This document shows, in pieces, positions 53,187-62,865 of a DNA stretch of 64,000 bases. Under the pieces are notes generated by a model. The model was not told the origin of the DNA, did no database searches, and worked only from the letters and a program-made list of their open reading frames with translations. Location: contig JAGQVE010000002.1 of NCBI GenBank assembly GCA_020438105.1, positions 145,328-209,327 on the forward strand, given 5' to 3'. A program made the translations under genes and the position numbers. The number at the start of each line of letters is the position of its first letter. The first letter of the stretch is position 1. The DNA comes from Bacteroidales bacterium (GTDB lineage: Bacteria; Bacteroidota; Bacteroidia; Bacteroidales; JAADJA01).

Positions 53187-54503
53187 TCAGTTAGTATTTA
53201 AAATTTCATTCACGGCGTCGCCCGCTAGTTTCAAACTCTCATTAACATTGAGAGTTCCATTGGTAATGTGTGCCGAATTAACCACATAAACACCAGGCAC
53301 AGCTGATTTTTTTGGAGGAAGATGTTCCGAGTAGCCAATGGTGGACAAGGCAAAGACGTTTTTTGCCCTGGCAGTTTTAACTGCAACAATATGCTCTTTA
53401 CTGATGTGAGGATACATTTGGAAGATGGCATCTAAAAATCGTTTTTCAATGACCTCATCGGCTTCATCAAAAATGGGATCATTTGGAGCGACATATTTGG
53501 GCAAATAAATAAGATGCCGGCCTCCCAGCTGATCTTTATCAACCAAAGCTGTCATTTCAATAACTCCGGTAAAAGGTGCACCTTCGTCGGTTATATTTGT
53601 AACATAATAGGGCGAAATGGGCTTATCCATCAGCACAGAAGTACAAACCACACCCAGGTATCGGATCCCTTTGTGTTTCAATTGCTCGGTTTCAGGCATT
53701 TGATCAACACTCCCAGGCACAAAAGCCGAAGGGATGGTTAATATTACACGATCGTGCGACGCCTGAAAACCACCATCAAAAGAGGAATCTATCGAATTCT
53801 GGCCAGATTTCAATTTTTGGAGTCTTGCTCCCGTTTTTATTTCCACACCCAGGTCAATCAGTCGTTTCTCAAATGCCTGCAAAATAGTAGCATATCCGCC
53901 ATCGATATAGCCGAACATCTCTTTTTTCAAACCGCTGTTACGGGCAGCATACATACGCTGGATGGTTGCCCAAATAAAAGCCGCAGAAGTGTCTGTGTAG
54001 TGTTCGCCAAGCTTCGACCTCAACAAAGGCAGCCACATTTTTTTAAAGGTATTTTTCCCGGAGAGTTTTTTTAACCAATCGGCTACGTAAACCTTTTCAA
54101 GTTTTTTCCAATCGCGGATTTTTGAAGCATAAAAAATGGTAAAACCCAACCTCAGTTTATCGATGATTGAAAGTGGGGGAAATTTCAAAAACTCAAAGCT
54201 ATTCGACATGGAATAGAGTTTTCCGCCGGTATAAAATCCGGTTTTTGTTTCTACCCACCGAGCTTTATCTTCCAGCCCGATTTCTTTGATCAGATCGCGG
54301 GTATAGCTGTCGGAAAGCAGTATAACATGGTAAAACTTATCCCAAACCACCTCATCAATCTGCCAGGCTGAAGCCAGGCCGCCAATGACTGGAGCCGACT
54401 CATAAAGGGTAACTTTATACCCTTCTTTTGCCAGTTGCATGGCCACCTTCATTCCCAGGACGCCACCACCAACTACACCCCAGTTTTTCTTATTTGATTG
54501 CAT
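53187..54503 (-). CDS. FAD/NAD(P)-dependent oxidoreductase of the amine-oxidase type
   Basis: A 438-residue flavoprotein with an N-terminal dinucleotide fold (GVVGGGVLGMKVA, then ESAPVIGGLAS) and a C-terminal GVYVVNSAHITNGTLNVNESL segment that completes the FAD site. It resembles protoporphyrinogen-oxidase-like and UDP-galactopyranose-mutase-like proteins found in polysaccharide clusters. Placed between the nucleotide-sugar dehydrogenase (14-base gap) and the deacetylase, a sugar-modifying role is more likely than a role in heme synthesis. The substrate is unknown. Confidence 0.83.
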   Translation of the reverse strand: MQSNKKNWGVVGGGVLGMKVAMQLAKEGYKVTLYESAPVIGGLASAWQIDEVVWDKFYHVILLSDSYTRDLIKEIGLEDKARWVETKTGFYTGGKLYSMSNSFEFLKFPPLSIIDKLRLGFTIFYASKIRDWKKLEKVYVADWLKKLSGKNTFKKMWLPLLRSKLGEHYTDTSAAFIWATIQRMYAARNSGLKKEMFGYIDGGYATILQAFEKRLIDLGVEIKTGARLQKLKSGQNSIDSSFDGGFQASHDRVILTIPSAFVPGSVDQMPETEQLKHKGIRYLGVVCTSVLMDKPISPYYVTNITDEGAPFTGVIEMTALVDKDQLGGRHLIYLPKYVAPNDPIFDEADEVIEKRFLDAIFQMYPHISKEHIVAVKTARAKNVFALSTIGYSEHLPPKKSAVPGVYVVNSAHITNGTLNVNESLKLAGDAVNEILNTN

Positions 54504-54517
54504 GAATAAAACTTAAA

Positions 54518-56236
54518 TTATGATGCTGCACTGGCCATTTTTGCGAGTTCGGATGAAAATCCCCGGTATTCCGGAATATCATCTACAGGTGCTATTTTCA
54601 CAATTTCGCATCCGGTACTGCAGGTATGAGCAAGTTCGCGCACCTTTGGGAACTGCGCTTTATTAAATTCCGAATCGGCATAGTTCTTATTAAAGAACTC
54701 TATCAATCCGTTTAATTCATTGGCAACCCCCTTATCTACATTCATAAAGCTATCGTAAACAAATTTTACAAATTCATCCGACGGATCCTTTGTACCCCTG
54801 CCGATACCAGCATAAGCATATGGAATTTTACTTATTTCATTTTCATGATAAATATTACATCCATCAAACAATCCTTTGGCAAACTGTGCATCGGCCAGAA
54901 TATCATCAAAATGATCCAGGTAATATTGATGGGCCGTACACACAAAAATATAATCCGCATCTTTTACAGCTCCAGATAGATCATTGGTAAACTGATCCTC
55001 CAAATCGTACTTCAAAATATTCTGGTCATCAGGTTTTACATAGGGATCGTGAATAATAATTTCACAATCCATTCCTTTCAGTAATTTACCCAATTCAAGC
55101 GTTGGGGAGTTTCTTGTATCTTCTGAATTAAACCGGTAGGCAGCGCCCAGCAATGCAACTGAACTGCCTTTGATGCTACCAAAAGTTTTTTCGGCGAGCT
55201 TAACTGACTCTTTGGGTGATGCATTATTGATCACACGTGAATGAATGATCAGGCTATTGCTGGTATCTGCTCCGCTTTCAATTTTTCGCCACCAGAGTAG
55301 AATACCATCTTTGGGCAAACAGTGGCCCCCAACCCCAATATTCGGAATAAGCAATCCACCGGTAGGAACGGCGTTGGGCTCCGATGAGGCCTTGTCGGTT
55401 TGCGCAAGCATTTCATTTACCATATTCCTTACCTGATAGTAATCAATGTCCTGATTATCGCAATAACGCACTATCTCAGAAGCAAATGCAATACGCACAT
55501 CACGATATGCATTTTCGAGGGTTTTTTCAATCTCAGCAGTAATACTGTTGGTTTGAAATAGTTTTCCATTGGTTACTATCTTCGAATAGATTTCCGTGAT
55601 CATTCGGGGAGTTTCGGGATGCAAGCCACCCACCAGCTTATCCGAACTGATTACCCTTTCGACCAGCCGGCCGGGCATTACACGGTTCGGGCTGTTCCCG
55701 AGTAAAATATCTTTTCCTTCCTCCAGCCCGTATTTGGCAAAATGAGGTTTCATAATGGTCATCATGGTGGAGGGTGCAAGGGTAGATTCAAAAACGATCA
55801 GCGGAACATTGCCAGCCGGTTTTTTAGTTAGGGCTTCTGCCAAGCTTTCAAGCGCTCCGAACATCGGGCCATAATCGGGCTCCAGGCCCTTTTTATCCGT
55901 TTGAACTGAAACGAGCACCACATCAGCGTCTGAAAGATCATTAAAATCATGGGAAGCCGATAAAATACCATCCTCAACATTTTTTCTTACAATATCATCC
56001 AGGCCAGGTTCAATTCCACCAATTACTGATTTCCCGGCATTGATAGCATCCACCTTCCATCCCGAGGTTTTTGAATTGCGCTGCAAAACTACAACCTTTG
56101 CAGGGTCATTGGTTCCGATTTTAATCCTTGCATCTGCCAGTAATGCTGCCATTGGCATTCCTACGATGCCGGGTCCCACAACACCGATCTTTTTTACTGA
56201 CCAGTTCAAAGTGCGATCATTTAGTTTAATTTCCAT
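54518..56236 (-). CDS. Nucleotide-sugar dehydrogenase with C-terminal extension
   Basis: A 572-residue member of the UDP-glucose/GDP-mannose dehydrogenase family: N-terminal NAD fold (GVVGPGIVGMPMA), central domain, catalytic Cys306 in VGGHCLPKD, and the C-terminal UDP-binding domain (GAAYRFNSEDTRNSPTLEL). The conserved part ends near residue 480 (YAGIGRG), and about 90 further residues with C539 and C543 (CSTGC) follow; usual length is near 430-450. It makes a uronic-acid nucleotide sugar by a two-step oxidation. The exact sugar is not settled. It is followed by the FAD oxidoreductase and preceded by asnB (12-base gap). Confidence 0.88.
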   Translation of the reverse strand: MEIKLNDRTLNWSVKKIGVVGPGIVGMPMAALLADARIKIGTNDPAKVVVLQRNSKTSGWKVDAINAGKSVIGGIEPGLDDIVRKNVEDGILSASHDFNDLSDADVVLVSVQTDKKGLEPDYGPMFGALESLAEALTKKPAGNVPLIVFESTLAPSTMMTIMKPHFAKYGLEEGKDILLGNSPNRVMPGRLVERVISSDKLVGGLHPETPRMITEIYSKIVTNGKLFQTNSITAEIEKTLENAYRDVRIAFASEIVRYCDNQDIDYYQVRNMVNEMLAQTDKASSEPNAVPTGGLLIPNIGVGGHCLPKDGILLWWRKIESGADTSNSLIIHSRVINNASPKESVKLAEKTFGSIKGSSVALLGAAYRFNSEDTRNSPTLELGKLLKGMDCEIIIHDPYVKPDDQNILKYDLEDQFTNDLSGAVKDADYIFVCTAHQYYLDHFDDILADAQFAKGLFDGCNIYHENEISKIPYAYAGIGRGTKDPSDEFVKFVYDSFMNVDKGVANELNGLIEFFNKNYADSEFNKAQFPKVRELAHTCSTGCEIVKIAPVDDIPEYRGFSSELAKMASAAS

Positions 56237-56248
56237 ATAGCGTATTAA

Positions 56249-58129
56249 TTAATTATCTATGAATGTTGAAAACCATAGTTCGAGGGAGAGTAATCCCCAT
56301 AATTCACGACCAAACGGACGCTCAGATTCAATAAGTTTTTCAATTTTTTTATGATTGTACAATCCACGCTGTTTGCTTTTCGATGACATCAGTGTATCAC
56401 AAATAAAATCATGAGCCCCGTTTTTGGCCCACAAATGCAATGGCACCGGAAAACCCATTTTATCCTTGCGATTAAGGATAGTGGGAGGCAACCAATCCCT
56501 GATGGCTCGTTTGAGAATATATTTCATCTCGCCACCCTTGAACTTCATGGCAGGAGGCATGGACGAAACAAGGTCAACTATACGACGGTCGAGCAAGGGC
56601 ACCCGCGATTCGAGCGAAACTGCCATACTTACGCGATCTTCCACCTGAAGCAGTCCGGGCAAACTACCAAACATATCAAAATGGGTCATTTTATTGAAAT
56701 AGGATTTTGTATCCGGGTGATTAAACAATCTTTTGAAAGTGCTATAAACAACTTCTTTATCAAATTCCTTTGTAAACTCTTTTGAATAATACTTTAATTC
56801 TCCCGAACTCCGGTCGAGCAAATCGAAATACCGCCGGTCAGCATCCTTAAATGCTCCTTTCTTCCAGAAATCGGTCATCATGGGTATATACCTGTGTAAA
56901 TAAGGCAGATTGGGCAAAATTGACTCCAGCGAAACAATGTGCTCGCCTTCATCATTGGTTTCAAAAATAGCACCCTTGATTACCTGCTCAAAATATGCGA
57001 TCACATATCGGCTGTAACCTCCGAAAATCTCATCACCTCCCTGTCCGCCAAGTACAACCGTAACATTATCCTTAGCAAGCTTTGAAACCATATACTGTGG
57101 AAAAACTCCAGGCCCCACCACCGGCTCATCCAGGTGATATATCAATTTAGGCATAAGCTCCACAAACTGTGAGGCCGTTGGATAAACTTCAAATCGCTGT
57201 GCTTTGATAATACCGGCTACTTCACGGGCATACTCCGTTTCATCAAAGTCTTTACTCTCACTGAATGCACCGGTAAAAGTTTTTATCTGCCCCGTTAAAT
57301 TACGAGCAGCCAGCACCGAAACAAGGCTTGAATCCATACCCCCGCTGAGGTAAGTTCCCAATGGCACATCACTTCTTAACTGAATTTTAACCGTATCTTC
57401 GAGCAGCTCTTTCAGCTTTTCAGTAAAATATGTTTCCGTGTGATGGTTGTCCACATGGAAATTAGGCTCCCAATACTTTTTCCTTTTTATTTCGAAAGTA
57501 TTTAAATCGATAACCATTAAATGTCCCGGAAGCACTTTCTCGATATCTTTATAAAGTGTTTTATGTTCAAGGGTATATTGAAATGTAAGATACTCGCGGA
57601 TGGCATTAAAATCAGGTTCGGGGTGTGCATCCGGATGGGCAAGCAATGCTTTGATCTCCGATGCAAAAAGAATCCTGTTTTCGTTAATGAAATAATATAA
57701 AGGTTTAATACCAAAGTGATCACGCGCGACTAAAAGGAGATTTTTCCGTTTATCATAAAGTAAAAAAGCAAACATTCCATTAAGCTTATCAACGCAGCAA
57801 TCGCCATACTCACGGTACATTTTTAAAATTACTTCCGTATCAGAATCTGTTTTAAATGCATATCCTTTTGCCTTCAGTTCATTTCTTAATTCAATATAAT
57901 TGTAAATCTCACCATTAAAAGTAAGGATCAATTCTTCATCAACCATTGGCTGACGACCGTGCTCAAGGTCAATTATTGAAAGTCGCTTATGGTAAAATCC
58001 AAAATGTTTGTGTAAATAATGATTTTCATCATCAGGACCACGATGGGCTATTTTTTCAGCCATGGCCTTGATTATTCCTAGCTCCGCTACTTCCTGGTTT
58101 TTATTTATTAAGCCAATGATCCCACACAT
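56249..58129 (-). CDS. asnB: Glutamine-hydrolysing asparagine synthase family protein
   Basis: A 626-residue protein opening MCGIIGL, so Cys2 is the glutaminase nucleophile, followed by the glutaminase domain (FNGEIYNY, SDTEVILKMY) and the ATP pyrophosphatase domain (SGGMDSSLVS; GGDEIFGGYSRY). It transfers ammonia from glutamine to an activated carboxylate. As the first gene of a glycan cluster with a uronic-acid-forming dehydrogenase, it may amidate a sugar acid instead of making asparagine. That role is inferred from context. No clear promoter box is visible in the 342 bases upstream. Confidence 0.92.
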   Translation of the reverse strand: MCGIIGLINKNQEVAELGIIKAMAEKIAHRGPDDENHYLHKHFGFYHKRLSIIDLEHGRQPMVDEELILTFNGEIYNYIELRNELKAKGYAFKTDSDTEVILKMYREYGDCCVDKLNGMFAFLLYDKRKNLLLVARDHFGIKPLYYFINENRILFASEIKALLAHPDAHPEPDFNAIREYLTFQYTLEHKTLYKDIEKVLPGHLMVIDLNTFEIKRKKYWEPNFHVDNHHTETYFTEKLKELLEDTVKIQLRSDVPLGTYLSGGMDSSLVSVLAARNLTGQIKTFTGAFSESKDFDETEYAREVAGIIKAQRFEVYPTASQFVELMPKLIYHLDEPVVGPGVFPQYMVSKLAKDNVTVVLGGQGGDEIFGGYSRYVIAYFEQVIKGAIFETNDEGEHIVSLESILPNLPYLHRYIPMMTDFWKKGAFKDADRRYFDLLDRSSGELKYYSKEFTKEFDKEVVYSTFKRLFNHPDTKSYFNKMTHFDMFGSLPGLLQVEDRVSMAVSLESRVPLLDRRIVDLVSSMPPAMKFKGGEMKYILKRAIRDWLPPTILNRKDKMGFPVPLHLWAKNGAHDFICDTLMSSKSKQRGLYNHKKIEKLIESERPFGRELWGLLSLELWFSTFIDN

Positions 58130-58471
58130 ACTGATCGTTATTATATCCTGGTTTGGTACAAATGGAAACGATTTGTAATTTATTATGACAGCATAAAATT
58201 AAATTTCGTTTCAAAAAAATTAATTGATTCTCTACTTTATTTTCATAGAAGATTCAATTTAGGTCGGACACGCGAAACGCATACGAATTTAGGCAATAAA
58301 TGTTAGTTGATCAAGACAATTTAAGCTAAATATTTTCCTGTATTTCGGGTAATTTTTAGAATTTCAAGTGTTTACTAAATAAAAAAATATTTATGTCGAT
58401 ATTCTAAAAACAATACAAGCAAAGTCTGTAAAAACTATCCATATAAGTTTATATTTTAATTATCCTTAGTT
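58130..58471. other. 342-bp divergent region between asnB and the RND adaptor
   Basis: An AT-rich spacer with the RND promoter box at its right end. I see no gene, no strong hairpin and no recognisable riboswitch. The short GC-rich patch at 58262-58282 (GTCGGACACGCGAAACGCATA) has no assigned role. Confidence 0.55.
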
Positions 58472-58474
58472 TTG
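58467..58474 (+). promoter_or_regulatory. Bacteroidota -7 box (TAGTTTTG) of the RND efflux operon
   Basis: TAGTTTTG lies 30 bases before the ATG at 58505. It overlaps an in-frame TTG at 58472, which is therefore unlikely to be the start codon. The -33 region is weak. Confidence 0.55.
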
Positions 58475-58504
58475 TATTTTATAAACTACAGATACAAATA
58501 CCTT

Positions 58505-59674
58505 ATGATCAGTTTTACTCGATTTTCATCAACCAGGAATTTATCGTTACTGGTAGCATTATCAATGCTTATAATATCATCCTGTAATGACAAACAGCAG
58601 GTACAAGCTCCCCCACCCGAGGTCAAAGTTGCCAATATAAAAGTTGAAACCGTTCCTATTGTGCAGGAATTTGTGGGTCAAACATTTGGTTATTCTGATA
58701 TTGCAATCCGGGCGAGGGTGGATGGATTTTTAGAGGGCTTACATTTTGAAGAAGGCAGCCAGGTAAAAAAAGGTCAGTTGCTTTACACCATCGATCCTGC
58801 ACCTCAAATGGCGCGCGTAACCGAAGCCATGAGCAAAGTTGCCGAGGCAAAAACGATTTTGGCAAAAGCCGAAAGTGATGTAAAACGATATCGTCCGCTT
58901 GCACAGATCAATGCTGTGGCCCAAAGCGACCTGGATGCAGCCGAGGCCCAATTCGGTGCAGCACAAGCATCCCTTGAAGCTGCCCAGGCTTCACTCGATT
59001 ATGCCAATATTCAATTGGGCTACACAAAAATATATGCACCTATTTCAGGTTTTATCGGAAGAACTGAAGCTAAAGTTGGAGATTATGTGGGAAAAGAACC
59101 TAATCCGGTGGTTTTAAATGCAGTTTCACGGATCGACACAATACTTGTTCGTTTTTCAATTTCTGAATCTGAATACCTTGAGATCATGAGGTACATCGCT
59201 AAGCTCAGGGCGGAAGGCAAAGCCTGGACGAAAGAAAACAGGCAACCACTGAAGCTTATTCTAGCTGACGGATCGGTTCATGCTGAAGACGGTTATATCG
59301 ATTTTGCCAACCGTGAGATTGACCCCACCACCGGAACCATGATGATTCAGGCATCTTTTCCAAATCCTGACCTGGTGCTACGTCCGGGTTTGTTTGCCAA
59401 AGTGAGCGCCATAATGGAGCAACTGGAAAATGCGATGCTCATCCCACAAAAGGCTGTTCGTGAAATTCAGGGTGTATTCAATGTTTATGTGGTGGATAGC
59501 GAAAACAAGGTTAAAAATGTTCAGGTAAAAGTGGGCAACAAGATTGGTGCTGACTGGGTAATCCTGGACGGACTTAATATGGATGACAAAATAATTGTTG
59601 AGGGCATTCAAAAAGTCAGGACCGACATGGTAGTTAACCCTGTTCCAATGAATCAACAACCCGAAAGCGAATAA
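58505..59674 (+). CDS. RND efflux periplasmic adaptor (membrane fusion protein)
   Basis: A 389-residue lipoprotein from ATG 58505. The signal peptide ends in the lipobox SMLIISSC. Then come the AcrA-type parts: lipoyl half-motifs (RARVDGFLEGLHFEEGSQVKKG; IYAPISGFIGRTEAKVG), an alpha-helical hairpin rich in Ala/Glu between them, and beta-barrel and membrane-proximal domains. It links the inner-membrane pump to the outer-membrane channel. The in-frame TTG at 58472 overlaps the promoter box and is rejected as start. The pump gene follows after 2 bases. Confidence 0.94.
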   Translation: MISFTRFSSTRNLSLLVALSMLIISSCNDKQQVQAPPPEVKVANIKVETVPIVQEFVGQTFGYSDIAIRARVDGFLEGLHFEEGSQVKKGQLLYTIDPAPQMARVTEAMSKVAEAKTILAKAESDVKRYRPLAQINAVAQSDLDAAEAQFGAAQASLEAAQASLDYANIQLGYTKIYAPISGFIGRTEAKVGDYVGKEPNPVVLNAVSRIDTILVRFSISESEYLEIMRYIAKLRAEGKAWTKENRQPLKLILADGSVHAEDGYIDFANREIDPTTGTMMIQASFPNPDLVLRPGLFAKVSAIMEQLENAMLIPQKAVREIQGVFNVYVVDSENKVKNVQVKVGNKIGADWVILDGLNMDDKIIVEGIQKVRTDMVVNPVPMNQQPESE

Positions 59675-59676
59675 TT

Positions 59677-62600
59677 ATGGGAAATTTCTTTGTAAGACGG
59701 CCCATTGTGGCCATGGTTATTGCCATCGTAATTGTGATTGTGGGCGCCGTATCAATGATCGGACTGCCCATTGAACAGTATCCTAACCTCACCCCTCCTA
59801 TCGTTCAGGTTAGAGCAAATTATACCGGTGCAAATGCGATCACTGTTGAAGAATCTGTGGCTACTCCTTTGGAACAACAGATCAATGGTGTGGATAACAT
59901 GATCTATATGAAATCGACCAATGCCAACGACGGCAGTATGGTTATTGACATTTCATTTGACGTAGGCACCGATCCCGACATGAATACCGTATTAGCACAA
60001 AACCGGGTATCGGCGGCCACGGCCAAACTCCCCGAATCGGTAAAGAAGTTGGGTGTTACTACCGAAAAATCCCTTCCGAATATCCTGATGCTTATTACGC
60101 TCACTTCAGATGGTAGGTATGACCAGGATTTTTTAGGAAACTATGCGTTGATCAACATAAAGGACCAACTGGCGCGTATCAAAGGAGTCGGGCGTGTAAA
60201 CGTGATGGGTGCTTCAGATTACTCTATGCGGATTTGGATCAAACCCGACCGGCTATCACATATGGGTATTACGGTACCTGAGATACTTGCAGCCATTAAT
60301 GAGCAGAATGTGGTTGTTCCAGGAGGTAAATTTGGCGCTGAGCCTGCTCCTCCCGGAACTGAATTCACTTATACTGTTCGCCTGCCGGAGCGCTTTAACT
60401 CACCCGAGGAATTTGGTGAAATCGTGGTGCGAACGCAGGCAGACGGCTCACAGGTTAAGCTGAAGGATATTGCGACTGTTAATTTAGGGGTTGAAACTTA
60501 CAATTCATTTACCCGGCTTAATGGAGAAACGGCTTGTATTGTTGCCTTGTACCAGGCTCCGGGATCCAATGCAGTTGAGTTGGCCCAGGAGGTGATCAAA
60601 CAGATGGATGTTTTAAAAGCAAATTTTCCCGAAAGTGTTGAATATCATGTTTCACTTGATTCTACTGAGCCCATCACCGCAGGTATTCGTGACATTGTGA
60701 TCACCCTGGTAATTGCCCTGATACTTGTAATCCTTGTGGTATTTATTTTCATACAGGATTGGCGTGCCACTTTGATTCCAACGATTGCTATTCCGGTTTC
60801 GCTGGTTGGTGCATTCATCTTTTTCCCCATCCTCGGTTTTACCATCAATGTACTTTCATTACTTGGCCTGGTGCTCGCCATCGGGATCGTTGTGGATGAC
60901 GCCATTGTGGTTGTGGAAGCCGTTCAGGTGAATATTGAAAAAGGCATGAAAGCCAAAGAAGCCACCATTGATGCGATGAGCAAAGTAACTGCTCCTGTTA
61001 TAGCAACCACACTTGTGCTGATTGCAGTATTTATTCCGGTTGCAGGTATGGCAGGGATCACCGGATTACTTTACCAGCAGTTTGCCATTACCATTGTAGT
61101 TTCAGTAATTGTGTCTTCAGTAAATGCACTCACATTAAGCCCTGCTTTAAGTTCCTTGCTGTTAAAAGAACCCAAACCTTACAAAGGTCCTTTGGGATGG
61201 TTTTTTGGCAAGTTTAACAAAGGGATGGACCGTACCACAGACTCTTACATGAGTTTCACCAACGTTATTTCCCGCAAAGTGAAACGAGGCATTGTATTTA
61301 TAATTCTGTTGACCATTGGTGCTGGGATTTTCGGAAAACTCGTTCCGGGTGGTTTTATCCCTGAGGAAGATATGGGCTATTTCTTTATTAACGTTCAGTT
61401 GCCCAATGCTGCATCTTTGCAACGGTCGGATGTAGTAGCCAAAGAAATTGAGCAAATCGTAATGCAGTTTCCCGAGGTGCAATATGTAACCACAGCCACA
61501 GGTTTCAGCCTGTTATCGGGTGCCATGTCATCCAACAACGGATTTATGTTTGTAAAGCTGATCGACTGGTCGGAGCGATCCATAACGGCTAAGCAGTTTG
61601 TCAACAAGATCAACATGATCCTGATGAAAAACATCAACACGGCGCAGGTATTCGCCTTCGGGCCCCCTGCTATTCCGGGATTGGGTAACGGTTCAGGGTT
61701 TAGCATCATGTTGCAGGATAGAGGTGGTAACACGCCGGAGTATCTTGCTCAAAACACCATGAAATTTGTGATGGCAGCAAATAAACGTCCTGAAATTGCG
61801 TCAGCATTCACCACTTTCCAGGCAAATGTTCCACAAAGATTTCTTGACATTGATAAAGAAAAAGCGCTCAAATTAGGCGTTTCGCTCAACGACCTCTATC
61901 AAACAATCGGAGCTTTTATGGGAGGGACTTATGTGAATGACTTCACCCGATTTGGCAGGTTATACAAAACTTATATTCAGGCTGAACCGGAATATCGCCA
62001 GAGTGAAGATGAAATAGGTAATTTTTTCATTAAAAACCGGGAGGGCAAAATGGTTCCATTGAGCACCATTGCAACCATTCGACCAATGGCAGGACCGGAT
62101 TATACCAATCGTTTCAACCTGTACAGGTCCATTGAGGTGACAGGCGGTCCGGCTGCGGGATATTCATCCACGCAAGCCATGCAGGCCCTCAAGGAAGTGG
62201 CCGAAGAGACCCTTCCTGCCGACATGAGTTATGCATGGAATGCCATGTCGTACCAGGAGGAAAAAGCATCCGGCTCGTTGGGCATCATCCTCACATTCTC
62301 ATTGATTTTTGTGTTCCTCATTTTAGCTGCACAATACGAAAGCTGGTCATTGCCATTCAGTATTTTGCTGGGTACGCCCTTCGCCATTTTTGGTGCCTTA
62401 TTTTTCTTATGGATTGCACGTATGTTCAGTCCTTCCTTTGAAAACAACATTTTTGCACAGGTATCCTTTGTGATGCTTATAGGGATGGCCGCTAAAAATG
62501 CGATTCTTATTGTAGAGTTTGCAAATGATGAATTTAAGAATGGTTTGAGCCTGTTTGATGCAGCCGTAAAAGCTGCCCGATCACGTTTCCGGCCAATTCT

Positions 62601-62844
62601 GATGACTGCTTTTTCATTTATCCTGGGAGTTTTCCCTCTTGTAATTGCATCCGGCTCCGGCGCTGAAGCCCGTAAAGTTATGGGAATGGCGCTTCTGGGA
62701 GGAATGACCATTGCTACTTTCCTCGGTGTATTCATCTATCCTATGCTGTTTATTTTCATTGGTAAAATTGCAAATTATGAAAAGAAGCGGGATTTGCAGC
62801 CGGTTGTGGAAACAGGAGGAAAACCAGAAGTTTCAGAAGCCTAG
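59677..62844 (+). CDS. RND efflux pump, AcrB/HAE-1 type
   Basis: A 1055-residue inner-membrane transporter starting MGNFFVRRPIVAMVI, with 12 membrane helices and two large periplasmic loops. Helix 4 carries the paired Asp of the proton relay (VVDDAIVVVEA) and helix 10 its Lys region (MAAKNAILIVEF). HAE-1 pumps expel hydrophobic or amphiphilic compounds using the proton gradient. It is followed by a four-helix-bundle gene and then the TolC-like factor. The substrate cannot be inferred; length and motifs are normal. Confidence 0.95.
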   Translation: MGNFFVRRPIVAMVIAIVIVIVGAVSMIGLPIEQYPNLTPPIVQVRANYTGANAITVEESVATPLEQQINGVDNMIYMKSTNANDGSMVIDISFDVGTDPDMNTVLAQNRVSAATAKLPESVKKLGVTTEKSLPNILMLITLTSDGRYDQDFLGNYALINIKDQLARIKGVGRVNVMGASDYSMRIWIKPDRLSHMGITVPEILAAINEQNVVVPGGKFGAEPAPPGTEFTYTVRLPERFNSPEEFGEIVVRTQADGSQVKLKDIATVNLGVETYNSFTRLNGETACIVALYQAPGSNAVELAQEVIKQMDVLKANFPESVEYHVSLDSTEPITAGIRDIVITLVIALILVILVVFIFIQDWRATLIPTIAIPVSLVGAFIFFPILGFTINVLSLLGLVLAIGIVVDDAIVVVEAVQVNIEKGMKAKEATIDAMSKVTAPVIATTLVLIAVFIPVAGMAGITGLLYQQFAITIVVSVIVSSVNALTLSPALSSLLLKEPKPYKGPLGWFFGKFNKGMDRTTDSYMSFTNVISRKVKRGIVFIILLTIGAGIFGKLVPGGFIPEEDMGYFFINVQLPNAASLQRSDVVAKEIEQIVMQFPEVQYVTTATGFSLLSGAMSSNNGFMFVKLIDWSERSITAKQFVNKINMILMKNINTAQVFAFGPPAIPGLGNGSGFSIMLQDRGGNTPEYLAQNTMKFVMAANKRPEIASAFTTFQANVPQRFLDIDKEKALKLGVSLNDLYQTIGAFMGGTYVNDFTRFGRLYKTYIQAEPEYRQSEDEIGNFFIKNREGKMVPLSTIATIRPMAGPDYTNRFNLYRSIEVTGGPAAGYSSTQAMQALKEVAEETLPADMSYAWNAMSYQEEKASGSLGIILTFSLIFVFLILAAQYESWSLPFSILLGTPFAIFGALFFLWIARMFSPSFENNIFAQVSFVMLIGMAAKNAILIVEFANDEFKNGLSLFDAAVKAARSRFRPILMTAFSFILGVFPLVIASGSGAEARKVMGMALLGGMTIATFLGVFIYPMLFIFIGKIANYEKKRDLQPVVETGGKPEVSEA

Positions 62845-62865
62845 AGCGGGTTTGGACAATGGATT

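Noticed and set aside
53187..54503. Protoporphyrinogen oxidase of heme synthesis
   Set aside because: Only the FAD fold is shared; the tight operon with glycan genes makes heme synthesis unlikely.
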